A stretch of DNA of 64,000 nucleotides, from positions 12,634,101 to 12,698,100 of the forward strand of contig JBBMOA010000004.1 of NCBI GenBank assembly GCA_037954235.1. The letters run 5' to 3'. Source of the stretch: Aulostomus chinensis (lineage: Eukaryota > Chordata > Actinopteri > Syngnathiformes > Aulostomidae). A program made the translations under genes and the position numbers. The notes beneath the pieces are model-generated. The model searched no databases. It saw only the letters and a program-made list of their open reading frames with translations, and was not told the origin of the DNA. Below, piece after piece: positions 12,549 to 26,634 of the stretch. The stretch's first letter is position 1, and the number at the start of each line of letters is the position of its first letter.

Positions 12549-12831
12549 GTTGTCATGGTTATCCTGCGAATCGTCTCTGGTTTTAATCTGACACTGATTT
12601 ATCACGGTAAAATGAGAGATGACGAGTGCCCCCCCCCCCCGCCCCCCCCAACTACGCACGCCCCTCGCCCTTCTCTGGGATACCAACCAATCATCTTCTT
12701 TCTAAGTAAATTGAGAACCAATAGGAATGCTTGTTCTTCGCGCGTTCCGGTAACTAAGGACCGGGTAACGGAGTTCTCCTCAACAGCGTCCGCAGAAAGT
12801 CTCCTGCTGCACGCGGATCTTCCCTAGCAAC
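12549..12831 (+). promoter_or_regulatory. tulp3 promoter: two CCAAT boxes and X-box-like RFX motifs
   Basis: CCAAT boxes at 12687-12691 and 12718-12722 are 31 bp apart. RFX X-box-like sequences are GTTGTCATGGTTAT (12549-12562) and CTTCCCTAGCAAC (12819-12831, intact right half-site AGCAAC), the latter 11 bp before the ATG. A poly-C run sits near 12630-12650. RFX control is typical of ciliary genes; here it is inferred from motifs that are imperfect matches. Confidence 0.4.
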
Positions 12832-12842
12832 GGTAGATAAAC

Positions 12843-15800
12843 ATGAGTTACTACAGCATAAGGTGAGAATTACCGCAACGCTGCGTTTGTACTGCTGTGT
12901 TACTTGTTCTGTATCGGTATTGTTAGCTCGGGAAGCGAACTGTTAAGGCTTCTTTTATTGGGGGGGGGGGGGGACTTAAAAGAGTCGCCCACAACTTTCT
13001 CTTTTCTTTTTTTTTTTTAAATAAAGACACAGAAGTAGAGGCTAGGCTGAAGTAGCTAACGCTAACGCTAGCTTCTAGCGGGTAATAAGCTAGCTTTAAC
13101 ATTCCACAGCTGCCAGCTAGGAAAATATGACAGTTACCGAGAGTAATTTTTTTTTTCTTTATTCCAACGAAACATCCTCCGTGGATAATGAGCAGTGTGA
13201 GCAAGCGGGCACTTGTAACATCTCAGCACATAAATAGCTTCATAAGTAGCGGAATAGCCGGACAGTAGAGGAGACAAAAGAGCATTTTTAAGCTCGGTGA
13301 GGCTAGCTAAAGCTTTCTTACACTGTCAAGCTGTTCTGATAATCAACATTCACTTGTTTGACTGGAATACACACGAACGGATTGTTATAGTTTTATTTTT
13401 TTTTTTATAAGTAGTTTAAAGCCGAGCATTACCGTAAAACCGGTGCTTGTGTAACTGATGCGCTTCTATCATGTAATTAAATAGTAATAACGACGTAAAA
13501 GCGGGTCACGCATCAATGGAAAGGAGCTCATTTGTGTATTTTGCCAAACATTTCCAGGGAAATTCCATTAGCTACAGTCATTGTTAACATAATAACTAGA
13601 AACTTAAGCGATAACTTCAGAGATGGGCGACGATCGCAAGGAGGCAATTGTTATCTATTATTTATTACAATGCAACAGGCAATCTGCCCCATAGATCCAC
13701 AGTCAGGCACAAAGCCAGTGAAAAAGGAAGCTGAGGCAGGAATACAGTAAACTCAGTGAGTCACAAGAGGGAAAAAAAAATTTAAAAGCAGCATGTTTGA
13801 ACATGCCTAACTTTGCCTTTTTATGTGTTGAAACATTCCTGTAGCCACAAACCAAATGCCAGTAGGTTTCAGTCATCAAAACAATCAAGACACTTGTTGA
13901 AAACACACGTGTCATTATTCACCTTGTTTGTATGCATTCAATTTTTAGAACATTTCAAAATGTATTGATATTTATTCTTTGCTAGTGCAGAAGAGAGTGG
14001 GTGGCAGTTTTTCCTCTACTCTTTGAATGGCCTGCCGTCTTCTACACACCTGCCTACTTACAGATACAGTATGTAGTTGTTTTTGTTTAGTTTTATTACT
14101 TTTTTAGAAATGTTGGCGAGTCTTAATAGACACAAGTCAGAGATTTAGATTCAAATCGCACTTAAGCTGCACACACAGTGACTTGAGACTTGACTTGGAC
14201 TCAAGCTTTTGGGATTTGTGAACAATTATTATGAGGTGCATTAGCATGAAGGAACCATCCCAAAAGCTAAGAATATTCCCTCCTGTGTCCTGGAGCGGGG
14301 TAGCTGGGGTAGCACATGACCAGGACCGGTACAAACTGGGAATTAACCTAAAATCTACATTGGGAGAAGAGTGGGGGAAAAGAATGACTTGGACTTGGAA
14401 GAAAAGTGAGTAACTCAAGCTTACAATGTACAAATGCCTGATAACCACACGACTCAACAGTTAATGGAATTCACCACAGTGTGTGTCCGCTTTGCCTGAT
14501 CATGCAAACAGTAGTGTGTGTGCCCGCGCGCATAATAGGAGCTACTTTAGTCTGTTTTCAAGGGTAGGAGCAGGGGTCTGCTTTCATTGAGCAGTGAGAT
14601 ACAAATCTGTTGCCCCGACCCAGCCTTTCCTGTTTGCTCTTTATTCCATTATGATGACGGAATTTTATCGAGTTTTGGACTACTGCGTTCATCTAAGGCA
14701 AGACAAATAATCCTTTCCCATATGGTTTGTTTGAAAATTCCAAGATGATGATCAGAAAGGGAAAGAAAGTTGAATAATTGGGCATTTACACTCTTTCATA
14801 CTGTCTTTTTTGATGTGACATGGATATAATACCACTATTATTTTATCAACTTTTACAGTTTTACTCAAAAAGTGCTGGCAGTTCTGCAGATTTATCCCAA
14901 AGCTCAGGAATCTGTTGATATTGAAATGCTTCCTCTCGGAGGGGGTGTTACGTTTCCAAACTGAAATGCTACACTTCAGTTGCTGATAGTTTTATGACAC
15001 AATATTATTATAACTATTATTTGTCATAATATGATACAATAAGATACAACTTCACTGTCAGTTTTTGTCTGCCAACCGTGTGGTGTGTCTCGCTCCAAAA
15101 TGAGGGCAATCCCTAATTGAGTTAATATTGGAAGATGATCATATTAATCAAGCCACTGGCATTTTTCCCCTCAAGTAAAGTGGTTGACCTCCGCTGCGGC
15201 GGCTTGGGACTGACATGTGATTTAGTGTGGTTGTCCACTGGTCTTTAGAACTGTTCCAGCTGGTCTTGAGTAATCTTCTGGAAAAGACGAGGAAAGCGTC
15301 TCTGGTCCTCTTTCTACGAGCTGAATGTTTCAGCTGCATGAATTTGAACATCCAAATGTTTCAGCAAAATGTTTACACGTATCAGTGCAAAATGACATCT
15401 CTCTCCTCAGGTTAGCAAAAGTTAATTGGCTTTAGTCTTTAGCAGCTGTCTTGTCAGGACTGTAGGCTGTGGGTGAGTCATGAGTGGAGCTGAGGGCCTC
15501 AAGGGAAAAGGTATTATTATCAACTCTTGTGTAGCTCATTTCCATCATTTGTTTGGAGCTCAACAATTACTCCCACAGGTGAATCATTCCCTCGCGTATC
15601 ATCAGTTGACTTATGTGCCATTTTACCGCTGTCTCTCAGGACAAACGTACACAAACATGCTCTTCATTTACTCTGGGCTTTCTGTCTCTCACTGTTGTGA
15701 ATAGTACGCAAAGCAAAAAAAAAACAAAAAAAAAAAGGGGGAGGCTGTTGTCTCCTAGCAACTAGATTAAGGTCCCCACATCATGTCTTGTTTTTAGAAG

Positions 15801-18800
15801 AGGCGATCTATATCCTAGTATATTTAGGCAAGGCAAGGCAAATTTATTTGTATACCACCATTCATACACAGGGCAGTTCATAGTGCTTTACAGAGGGAAA
15901 GAGAGAACTGAAAGTTAGAATCAGTTTAAAATCGAAAACGTGAATTAAAACATTCAAAAATCATTTAAAATCAATTAAACAGTTTAAGATCAATTCGACA
16001 GCAGACAAATCAGCATTAAATCAATCCATCAATACCAAATCACCCAGATCGATCCCAAATCAATACACTATAAGAAGGCTGCAGTAAACAGCAGTGTTTT
16101 CAGCCCTGATTTCAATGAGCTGACAGTTTGTGCCCCCCTCAGAGTTTCAGGGAGTTTGTTCCACAGGTGTGGACCACAGAAGCTGAAAGCAGCTTCACCC
16201 TGCTTGGGTCTGACCCTGGGGACGCTGAGTAGACCCGTCCCTGATGACCTGAGGGGTCTGGATGCTTCATACCCAGTCAGCAGTTCTGACATGTGTTTAG
16301 GCCCAAGCCCATTCAGTGACTTACAGACCAGTAACAGGATTTTGAACTCAATCCTTTGACACACAGGGAGCCAGTGCAGTGGTTTAAGGACAGGTGTCAT
16401 GTGGTCCATTTTCTTGCTGTTGGTCAGGACTCTGGCAGCAGCATTCTGGATGAGCTGCAGGTGCTTGATTGATTTTTTTACTGAGACCTGTAAAGACACC
16501 GTTACAATAATCTAGCCTACTCAGAATAAATGCATGGACGAGTTTTTCCATGTCTTGTTTAGAGAGAAATCCTTTGATTCGTGCAATGTTTTTGAGATGA
16601 TAACAGGCTGATTTAGTGATAGTTTTTATGTGGCTCTTAAAATTCAGGTCTGAGTCCATAACAACACCAAGGTTTTTAGCTTGGTCAGTGGTTTGTAGTG
16701 TAGTGTAGTATATTTAGTTACTTTTACAACATGATGGTATTACTTCTATTTTGATGAGGAACAACAATATGCTGACTGTGGTTGTGGACGGGAAATCAAT
16801 TTTTAGAAGATATTTTTGTCTAGCCAGAGCTCAATAAGTCCCCGCCACAGCACATTAATAAGATGCCAGACATCATGTATGAGTCAGAGGAAGTGAGCTG
16901 TGATGAGTGTCTCAGAAAGTTACTGGAAAGTAGTTGGCCTCTTGAAAAAAAGGAAATTTGGGGATAGCAACTTGTCAGAGATTCTTTTTTTTGGGGGCGG
17001 GGGGGGGGGGATTTACAGCCAGTAGAGAAAACAGCATTTCCTGTTTAAGGAGTGTAGCTGACACTTTTTGAAGGGGCTCAAGTGAACCTGTTTCATCTCA
17101 AGGCTGCCACCCTGCGCTTAGACAAATTAATGGAAGAATATATGAAAAGTCAAGACTGGGAGGGCATGAAAAGAGCAGAGATCCAATTTCTGAGTGCCAG
17201 TCAATGCAGCCAGAGTTACCGTTACGTATAGGTTCTACTCCATCGGCCGTCTCTACAGCAGCCAGCAGCCCCTGCTGATGACGGCCTTTTGTGTACTTGC
17301 ACTTTCAGATTCAGAATCAGTTTTTCTAGAGGGTGCAGAATTCGACCAAGGCATTTCCTCCTTTGCACAAATGATTTAACATTTCAAACATCATATAAAG
17401 ATATAAATTGTACTAATGTAGTAACTTCAGGAGCACTTTGTAGAGCTCGTCTGATCCTGAAAACTCCTCTAGCCAAAATTCAAAGAGCTTCCTGACTAAT
17501 AAAGCTGATACGTGCAGCAGTATTTAGATGTGTCACTTTCATACCTTTCCCTTCCTCGCTGAATCCTTGTGCATTGTGTGAAGTCATGGTAACAGCTCGA
17601 AGCCTCCGACCTCCATCTGCCTCAGCTCACTCCCCTGGGTGGGACGTCGCTACTGTGGCTCAGTGACATATTAGCAGAGATCTCGGTGCCTGCAGGGCTT
17701 AGTTGGACTGCACACTCAGTCTGGGATCTGGTGTTGATGAATATTTTTGTAAACCAGTAGATAAGATAGTCCTGGATTCCTGAAGCTGCTTCCATGGACA
17801 CTATAAAGAGTGGGGGATCTCAACCTGTCTACAGTCGCTGGTCATACAGGTAGCTGCACACACAGGCACGCATACATGTATTCTACTATAGCAGTTGTTT
17901 GAGAAGAGTCTGGTCTGCCCTCTAAGACTTACAGTTTATTTGTCTGAGCAGGACAACTGGTGCAGACACGGCTGGGCTTTAGTGGTCCAAGCTAGATTGG
18001 TTTGAAAGGCGAGAGGATTACAGAGCGGCCTGCGCCAAGCCAGAGTTCACTAGTCTCCATCCCCCTGGCCCCTGAATGGCTGACCTGCTGTCAAAGGTGT
18101 GCCTCTTGCTCATGTTTCTGCCACCATGTCTTTATTTATTCAGAGCACCAGGCAGTGACTGTGCTGTAACCAGAGTTGGAGATTTGTGTGTGCGTGTGTG
18201 TGTCCGTCCAACGGGCCGGCTGCTTGGTTAGAAGACTTGTGTAATTAAGGATGCGCTGAGAGGAGCCTAAAATAACTGCTCCTGTGAAATGTGCCTTTGT
18301 AGTGATTTCTTGGTCTAGATAGCAGGCCAACTACGCACGTGGAATAGCTCAGGACAGTCACGTAAACTCCCGCGAAGCAAAGGCGTCTAACAGGTTTTAG
18401 ACAGCTTGCGTTGACACAGGAATGCTTCTGGGACTGTTGGGTTGAGATGAGCCTGGTTTAGCACAGTGCACAGTGCTGCAGGGATGACGCATTTTGTTGG
18501 CCGACCTTGAATTTAGCATTGCCATGGGTCTCCTCGACAAAAAGCAAATGGAATTTTTAAATTGGATTTTGGATTATTAAATAAAAGATAAGCGTTAAAA
18601 TACCTTTACGAGAGCGGGATTTGTTTCACGTAAGGACAGTCTTGGTTTCAGTACGGTTGGCACGCTCGGTGTCAGTCACTGTCTACTATCTGAACAGTTG
18701 CTGGTTTGATTTGGTCTTCCTTTGATGACTGTGTTTAAGTGTCTCTGAGCAAAATACTGACCCCTAATTGCCCCGGATGAGTAGGTTGGCATCACGACAC

Positions 18801-20546
18801 AGGACTTTAACACCAAAATTAAGATTTGCACCGCTTCTGTCTGTGTCCCGATGACGTCATTCAGGCACTTGTTAGCAGCTGCTGTTAATAAGACTCAGAG
18901 ATGCTCCATAATTAATGAGTGTGGCATTGGTTGATTGTGTGAAATAGATTGAAATATATTAAGTTTGTGTTAATCACAGACTTTATTCCAGGTATTTGAT
19001 CAGAAGCTGAAGTATTTCCAGGTTAAGGGAAGAGTAATTGGACTACACCTGGACCTGCTCCAGTACCTGTCAGGATACTGAGCAGCACAGGAGCACTGCT
19101 GGTGTATCCCTCCTCACTCTCTTAGTACAGGATAGGCATAATCAGTTTTACACATCAGAAGATTTAAGCTCCATCCCAGCAGGTAGAGTGTAGCTCCCCG
19201 CTGAGAGAGCACTGATTTCCTCACATACGTTAGCGGTTGGTGTAGGTCGGCTGCCTCTCTGGTCCACTGATCCACTGGGAATTAAGCATATAATCTCATC
19301 AGGCCTCCTTTTACTCTGCATCCTCTCTACATTTGAAGCTAAATTGCTTGTGGCAGAAATGAGGTTCCGCTCATTCAGCTCTCAGATTTCTGTTTTAAGT
19401 GTCAAAGTAGAAGACTTAATTAAAGTGAACAGCCAAAATGAGACGATGATAAGATCCCTCTGGTTAATGCCATGCAGTTTGTTTTTCTCCCCATTAGCTT
19501 TGACATTTAAACTTAAAAAAAAGAGTCACGGGTCAGTTTGTCCTCCTTTGTACTCTGAATTTACCCCACTTGAGACTCATGTTAAGGAGTTAATAAACAT
19601 AATATTTACATCAAATATTTCAATTTGGATATGCAGCTCTACAGAGACCGCACTCCACTGCAGCAGACCCCTCCCTCTGTCCCTCTGTAAATCTTAATAG
19701 TGCAGTGCTAAAGCCTCCAATTACCCAGAAGCTGAAGAACGGGCTGCCCGTCTTTTAATCAATGCTGGTGGAGGTGCACGCTGTTGACGGAGCCCAAATC
19801 TCCATGGTTACCGTGGTCTGACACACAAGGAAGGGACAGCAGTCCTTGTCTTGTCACCTAAGCTGTGACCAACTTATGAAACATTGATCACTCACAGCTG
19901 TGATGAGGCATCCATTGTACTTTCCAAGAATTTTTATGATAAAGTTCATTCAGTCTTTATAACACTCTGAAGGACCGTACCTCTTATTTTGTATTTAACC
20001 TGAGTTACAGCTGTCCGCTGACTGGACCGAAAGGATGACTTGCATCCATGTTCAGACGATTGGTCAGCAGTCGTACAGTAGAATGGAGGTGTCTCGTATT
20101 CATGTTCCGTGGCTTTGTTGTTACTTTGATTCCGGCTGCTGTTCTTGCTCCACTCTCTTATTGTCTTCCATCTCTCCCCTGTGCTCCTTGCTGCCGAACT
20201 GCCATTTTCCCTAAAGACCCTCCAGCTCTGCCAGCTTCTCATCTAATTCAACAACAAGGTAAACATTAATACACGACCAAACACACACACACACACACAC
20301 GCAGATACCTTTTTCTTTTCATGAACCACCCGGTTAAGAGAGAATGTTGAATGGCAGGAGTGTTGATGGAAGCCTGGACTAAAAGCATGTCCATGGAGAT
20401 GACCTGTGCTTCTGAGGACCTGCTGTCATGTCTGTCTTAGTTTGAATTGCTTTTGCAAACAAATTTCACAGGTAGCATGTCCTTGTCTGGCAATCCCCAG
20501 ATCTGTTTTAACTATGTCCTGGAGCCTAGTTTAATCCCACTATTCA

Positions 20547-20580
<34 letters not shown>

Positions 20581-23500
20581 GCATGGAAACAGGCAGTCAT
20601 AGTAATGGCCCAGCCCAGTGGGACGTCATTATTTCACAATTATTCATGCATTTCAATTGTTGAGTGAAGGGAAGTCGCTATCCACACTTCATGTAGCTGC
20701 AAGATTGTAGCAAATAGCACAAATGCATCAGGTCACACAACTTTATGAGGCAACTTTTTATCTTTCTTGGATGTTCGTGAGGTCAGAATGAGTTAAAATT
20801 CAAGAGTGATCGAAAAAGTCTGAGTGAGCAGGTTTTCCCTGATTATTGGCCATAATTTGGCAGCAACCTGTTTTGTAAGTCTGGGAATCATTTGGTTAAA
20901 AGCTGCTTCAGCAAAAGCTCAAGAAACCACGGGTCTGAAGCTTCGTCGGCCTCACCATCCTTCACCTCCCCAGCTCCCATTTGTCTGTTCTCTCTCCGCC
21001 CTGAAATACAGCGCTGCCACCATCCTGCCCTCCTCTGTGTCACCAGCACCTGTTCTCAGGCGCTATAATGGCTTCCCAGGTGACCTATTTGTTTGCCTGT
21101 GTCAGGGAGTGTGAAAATGGCTCATTTTAAGTTGGAAAGGACGAATCATGACTCAAGCCGGTGCAGGCTCAGGCTGTTTGTCCTCAGTTAATCAGTTTTT
21201 ATTTTAACACAGGGGCACTAAAGGAGCTGAGCAGGCTCATGAAAGTACTTGTGGGTTTTTTTTTTTATATAATTCAGAGGTTTATAATTCAGTAAGATAG
21301 CATGGGACTTGAGATCCGCAAGTAGTGTGTATCATCACCTGTGCACTAGAGATGTGTAAAGGATATGAGTAGCTGAGATTGAAACAGGAATGAAGCCTGA
21401 GCTGAGAGAGTTACCTGATGAGGAGAGAGGCTCGCAGCACGATTTGAACCCCCCGCTCTGTTAGCCCATTAGAACACGACGTTTAAGGAATGACACAAAA
21501 AGAAGAACGTGGTCAGACATGAGACGTAGAGCGACTCACTCATGACCTTATCTGTGCTTAACCTGCCTGTAGGAGTAGAGATATTGTGGGTCTCTGTCTC
21601 AGGCTCTGACACTACCCTCTCCTGCTGTTGCCCTTCTCGCTCTCCTCAGTGTAGCTAAGCAACACGGGCCCGGCCCCTTCAGATAGTTGTCCAGGAAAAT
21701 GCCCAGAGGACACACACTACACGGCATTCTCTCAGTTGGAGATTTGCCTTTTTTTTCCTCCTCCTCATTCTACTTCTCGTTCTTTCCCAAGTATAATTTG
21801 TGCACTCCTTTTTTTCCTCCTTTATATAATTTTGACAATGAGTTACGCTGTGTTTTATCAACAGGAAGTCAAATTGGCCTTCAGATTTTTTTAGAATCAG
21901 TGTTTCAAGTTGCTGTCACTAAAGGCTAACATTGACACAACGCTGTGTTGGATAGATAGTGATTCTTTTAAGAGCTGTCGACGTAGAAGAGGCGGTGACC
22001 TCTGTTGGTGTGAGAAAAATCACATTCAACAGCTTCACCCAGTGAGGCGATGAGAAGATGAGTGCCATACCTGTGAGTTCAGCTCGCAGACTGTAGACGT
22101 CACAAGTTGGTTAAACACCCCCGCAGTTCACACCCGCCTGGCAGTAGCTTGATTGACAGGTCGCTATGGTAAACACTTGTCAATCAAAGGTATTCGTCTG
22201 CTAAATCTTACACTTATTTATCATTTAAGCTCTAAATGAGAAAAGGATTTACAAAATGTATGTTATACAGTGTCTGAGAAGAACTGAAACTAACAATTGA
22301 GACAATAAACTCATCAGGAATATATTTTCTGATATAATAAACCCAGTGAGAAGTGGTAAAAATCTCCCAGACGCACTTTTGTGACTGATTTTATCCTGAA
22401 GGCCCAGGCTTCATGAGGTCCACTTTCAGACCTGAAGTTTTGATGCACTTTACAGCTCCCAGTTCATGTTTCTCCCTCTCCAACTCTCCTCCAACACCCC
22501 TGGGAGGCGTACATCACAGTTGGGAAAGTGGTGCTCTGACAGAGAGAGAGAAGTGTGTAAAGTCTTGAACCTTTTCCCTTCTTCTCTGCAGTGGTATAGA
22601 GGATGACAGCGCCGGTCTTATGCAGCAGAAACTGGAAAAACAGGTATGAAACCGAACTTAATTCAAAAATCAGCAATGCAAGTTATTTTTGCTTTTGCAA
22701 GACAGCAAGATTTTGCGTGAGACTGTAAGTGAGGTAATGTTGGTTTTACTGTGACTGCCGTGATTCATGGTGTGGGTGGGGACATATCCTCTTCTAACTA
22801 CGAAATCTGAACAGTTTCCTTTCATCCAAAACGTCATTTTTCTCCCTCACATTGCCGTTTCATCCCTGCGAATGTCAGACCTTTATCTGAAACCTGTAGC
22901 ACTGCTGCGACTGTGATTTAGGCTGCAAGCTAGCAGTGCCCCCCATTAGAGCAGGGGGGAAAAAAGAGGGCCAGATGGGTGAGCTAAAGAGAGAGAGCGG
23001 AGGGTTTAGTGGGGGGGGTGCCTGGCTTTGTGAGTGTGTTCCTGTGGCTGCAACACTTGAGTCTCCTCTTCTTACATAACTCACGAACACTGCCACCCAG
23101 GCACCAACGCCGCCACACATCTTAATTCATGTATGGGAAATAATTAAGAGCACTTGACACTGCGTACGAGATTATCAACCATTCATTCACAACAATGCCG
23201 CCAGCACTTTGACTGTGGCTGGATCTCATTTTGATCCCACCTCACAGCCTCTCTCTCTCTCCCTCCTGTCTCTGCTGTAGCACTAATGACTGCTTATGCA
23301 GTTAGCAACGGTGCCCCCCCACCCCACCCCACACACACACACACACACACCAGCACTCTGTTTTTGGCTGGGAGACAGACCCTTTTCTGTCAGAGGAGAA
23401 CATAGTGCAGCAGTGCAGGCTGATGGTTGTTTTGTTTTGTTTTTTATAATCAAGAAGAGGAATGACGGACAGCGACAGGAAGCCGTGCCCAGTAGAGGGG

Positions 23501-26500
23501 CTGGTCTTTGTTGGAGTGCGTAGCCTCATCAGACTTAGAGACACGTGGGATCTTTAAAGCTTTTTCTTTAAGGAAACTTGTTAGATTTCATCAGGATGTC
23601 AATGGAGCGGGTCAGTAACTCTATATTTCTTCTTCTAATAGGTTTGGTCTTTGCTCAGAGATCTGAGGACAGTCTGAGTGTTGTCTTCTCCCTCTGACTG
23701 TTAACAAACATGAATTGTTAATTTTGTGTTTCCATCAGCATGTTGTTCATGACCTATTTTCATCTAGGTCACAATGTGCACAGATTCTTTGCAAACATGC
23801 CTTATTCTTCAGACTGTAAATAATATGAGTAATAAATTGGATTTAGGCTTCCCATCTTATACTTTTGGTCTGCATTTTCCATGTTTTGGTGTGGACAGGA
23901 AGCGCTGAGAAATCCTGCACTAGGTCACGTCCTGGTCTGAACATGTCACATCTTTACAAAGGAGTGGAAAATTACAATGGATTGGCTTAAAATAACTTTG
24001 TAGAGGAGCGGATTAAACCTACTAGCGAGGATTTAATTGTATTGTAATTAAGCTAGGCCTGTGGTGCAAGTAAATGTCAGTCATTTCACATGAATTTTTA
24101 AAACCTTATTCTCATAGGTTGTTGCTTCTGGAGTCAAACGGCAGAGTGATGGTCAAGACGCAATAACCAACCACTCACGAGTGACAGCAGGAGACGGAAC
24201 GACTCCGGTTTTCAGACATTTTTGGAGACATTTTCAGGGTGCTAGCAGAACCGCTTCCGGCCCTTTCCAGCTCACTTAACGGCAATAAACAGAATTCGTT
24301 CTCCTCACTTTAATTAATGCGACCCGTGTGTGTGTGTGTGTGTGTGTGGCTCAGGGGAAGTGGCTGCAGCAGCACCAGGCTGAACGTTCTACCTGGACTC
24401 ACAACAGCAGAATGTCAATGTTGTGGGACTAAATGGCTGTGTGTTTGCATGTTCACTGTGCTGCCCTGAGTGGAGGATCAGAGTTGGAGCAAATGTTGGT
24501 CCATCGTGAGATACCCTCAGACATATTAGGTGGATCCTGTCAGCCTGGGCAGGCATTCATCAGTGAATCCTGTCCTACGCCTGTCTAAAAGTCAATGAAC
24601 GAAGGTCTAAACCTGCGGTTACCATCTACCGTGTCATTTACCTACTGCTGTGTGTGCAGTTATTTTTCAGTTATTTGCACACAGAACTGAAACCCAAGGT
24701 TTGTCTACAGAGGGCACTGCTGGAACAGAAGCAGCGGAGGAGGCGTCAGGAGCCTCTCATGGTTCAGCCCAACACAGAAGCTAGACCGCGGCGCTCCAGG
24801 ACACGGCGTGGCGAGGAACAGGCCCCGCTGGTAGAGTCTCAGCTCAGCATCACCAATGACGTCATCATGGATGGTAAGGAAACGTGCGGTCAATGGTTCG
24901 TGATGCAATTCATGAGGGATAACCGCCATTTCAGCACATCCTCCTTGTTACAAAAAGAGAAGTACCAGTGGTACTTTTTTTTTTTTTGCAGAATCTTTAA
25001 GTTTTGACCCACCACGTCCAGATGCTAACAGCTAATGCTACCATTGACTGTGTTCCTCCTGCAGGCATTGATGGTCCTGCAGCATTTTTGGGATCAGAAG
25101 CCCCTGATAAAGGAATGAAAATCCAAATTCTGTCAGTGAGCCAGTCCAAGTCCCAGACTCCCTCTCAGGTCCAAACCCAGACTCGGTCTCAGCCTCCATC
25201 TCAGTCTCAGTCTGCTGCTCAGGAACCCGAGAGGGACGGAGACACCGAGTCCCTCCTGGAGCCCAAGACAGATATCCATGAACTGCTGCAGAAACAAGGT
25301 GAGTCCTGCCAGGCGACCAGCAGAAAGACCTCTTGATATGTGATAAAGGGCTTAAATACATGGAGGTTTATCGTCTCTGGAGGCAAAGCTCCTGAGTTGA
25401 TACTGAATCATCACCAACAAAACAGGAGATGTTCCAGGCTTTGTGGTGAAGTTGAACCCAAACACATTGTGTGAGGAGGCAGGAACACAGAGGGACAGAA
25501 CACCAGGGCAAACAGGGGAGGACTGAGCTCAGACGGCCCAGCTAAAGTACACGCCGTGCTAATGACATCACAAGAAACAGGTGGGAGAGTGTGAGGGCAG
25601 CAAGGCTGCGGCCGACGAGGACTAACGAACTGACAAGACTCAGGTGAATAACTCTGAAAAAAGGCAGGAACCAGAAGAAAGGAGCAACGGGGGGGGCAGG
25701 AACTGACCACTCAAAACCAAACCCCAAAGAAGGAACGAGTCCAGAACTACAAGCTCGCAACATGATCGGTTAAATTTATGAGACGCAACACACACCAACA
25801 ACCTCTTCACTCCTGGGTTTGTTCAGTTAATCTGCTGTACAGCATCACACTCACCCACACTCACACACACACACTCACTCACCCACGAGTTGTTGTTTCC
25901 ACTTCAAAACAGGCTGCATTCTTTTCCACAGGACCTGCGAGGCTACTTTTCATCCAGCGATGGAGGAGATGTGTCGTTTCGCTCATTGTTCAGTCACGGA
26001 AAAACTCGGAGAGAAAAAAGAACCGACAAACCCGTTTTCGGCTCTGGAAAATTTGCAAAAAATAAATAAATAAAAGCCAGAAATATGTGGCGAAAGTCCT
26101 GGAAATCTGCTTTACAAATACCTGCAGGCTGGAGTGTAGTGTGCAGTTGTTAATATTAATTTACTATAATATTTATGTGGCGTTACCACGTAGCGTAACA
26201 GAAATTATAATTAAATGTTCACCGTTGAGCTTTGAAATGGATTTCTTTTTTTTTATTTATGTGTAAACAGACATTTCAGAGTTGTCATGGCAACGCCCCT
26301 CAAACTCATGGAACCTGTCTGATAACGGTGTGTGTGTGTGTGTCTTTTTCTACCGTAGCTACAACGTGGCTTGTTACCACAGCAATAACGTCCCTCTTGT
26401 TGATGTCACCGCCATGAAGAATAGAACGCGTCCTCGGGAGTAGGGGGGAGCTTTTTTTTCCTCATCTTTCCTCACGTATTAATCAGTGTCATCAACCATT

Positions 26501-26601
26501 AAGCAAAAAGGAAAGCACACGCGGAAACGTTCCGTCACAATTGCACATTGTAAATCCGCCACCTGCTATCGTGCGGACATTTTTTTTTTCTTCGTAGCTG
26601 G

Positions 26602-26634
<33 letters not shown>

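Larger units (their letters stand above)
12863..22591. other. tulp3 intron 1 (9.7 kb)
   Basis: Large first intron. It contains a G run (12961-12973), repeated TAGC/GCTAGC sequence near 13060-13100, GACTTGG-type repeat debris around 14165-14410, an L2-like LINE insertion (15828-16705), CA/TG microsatellites near 20278-20300 and 20550-20578, and otherwise unique sequence. No exon with good splice signals and homology was found. Confidence 0.6.
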
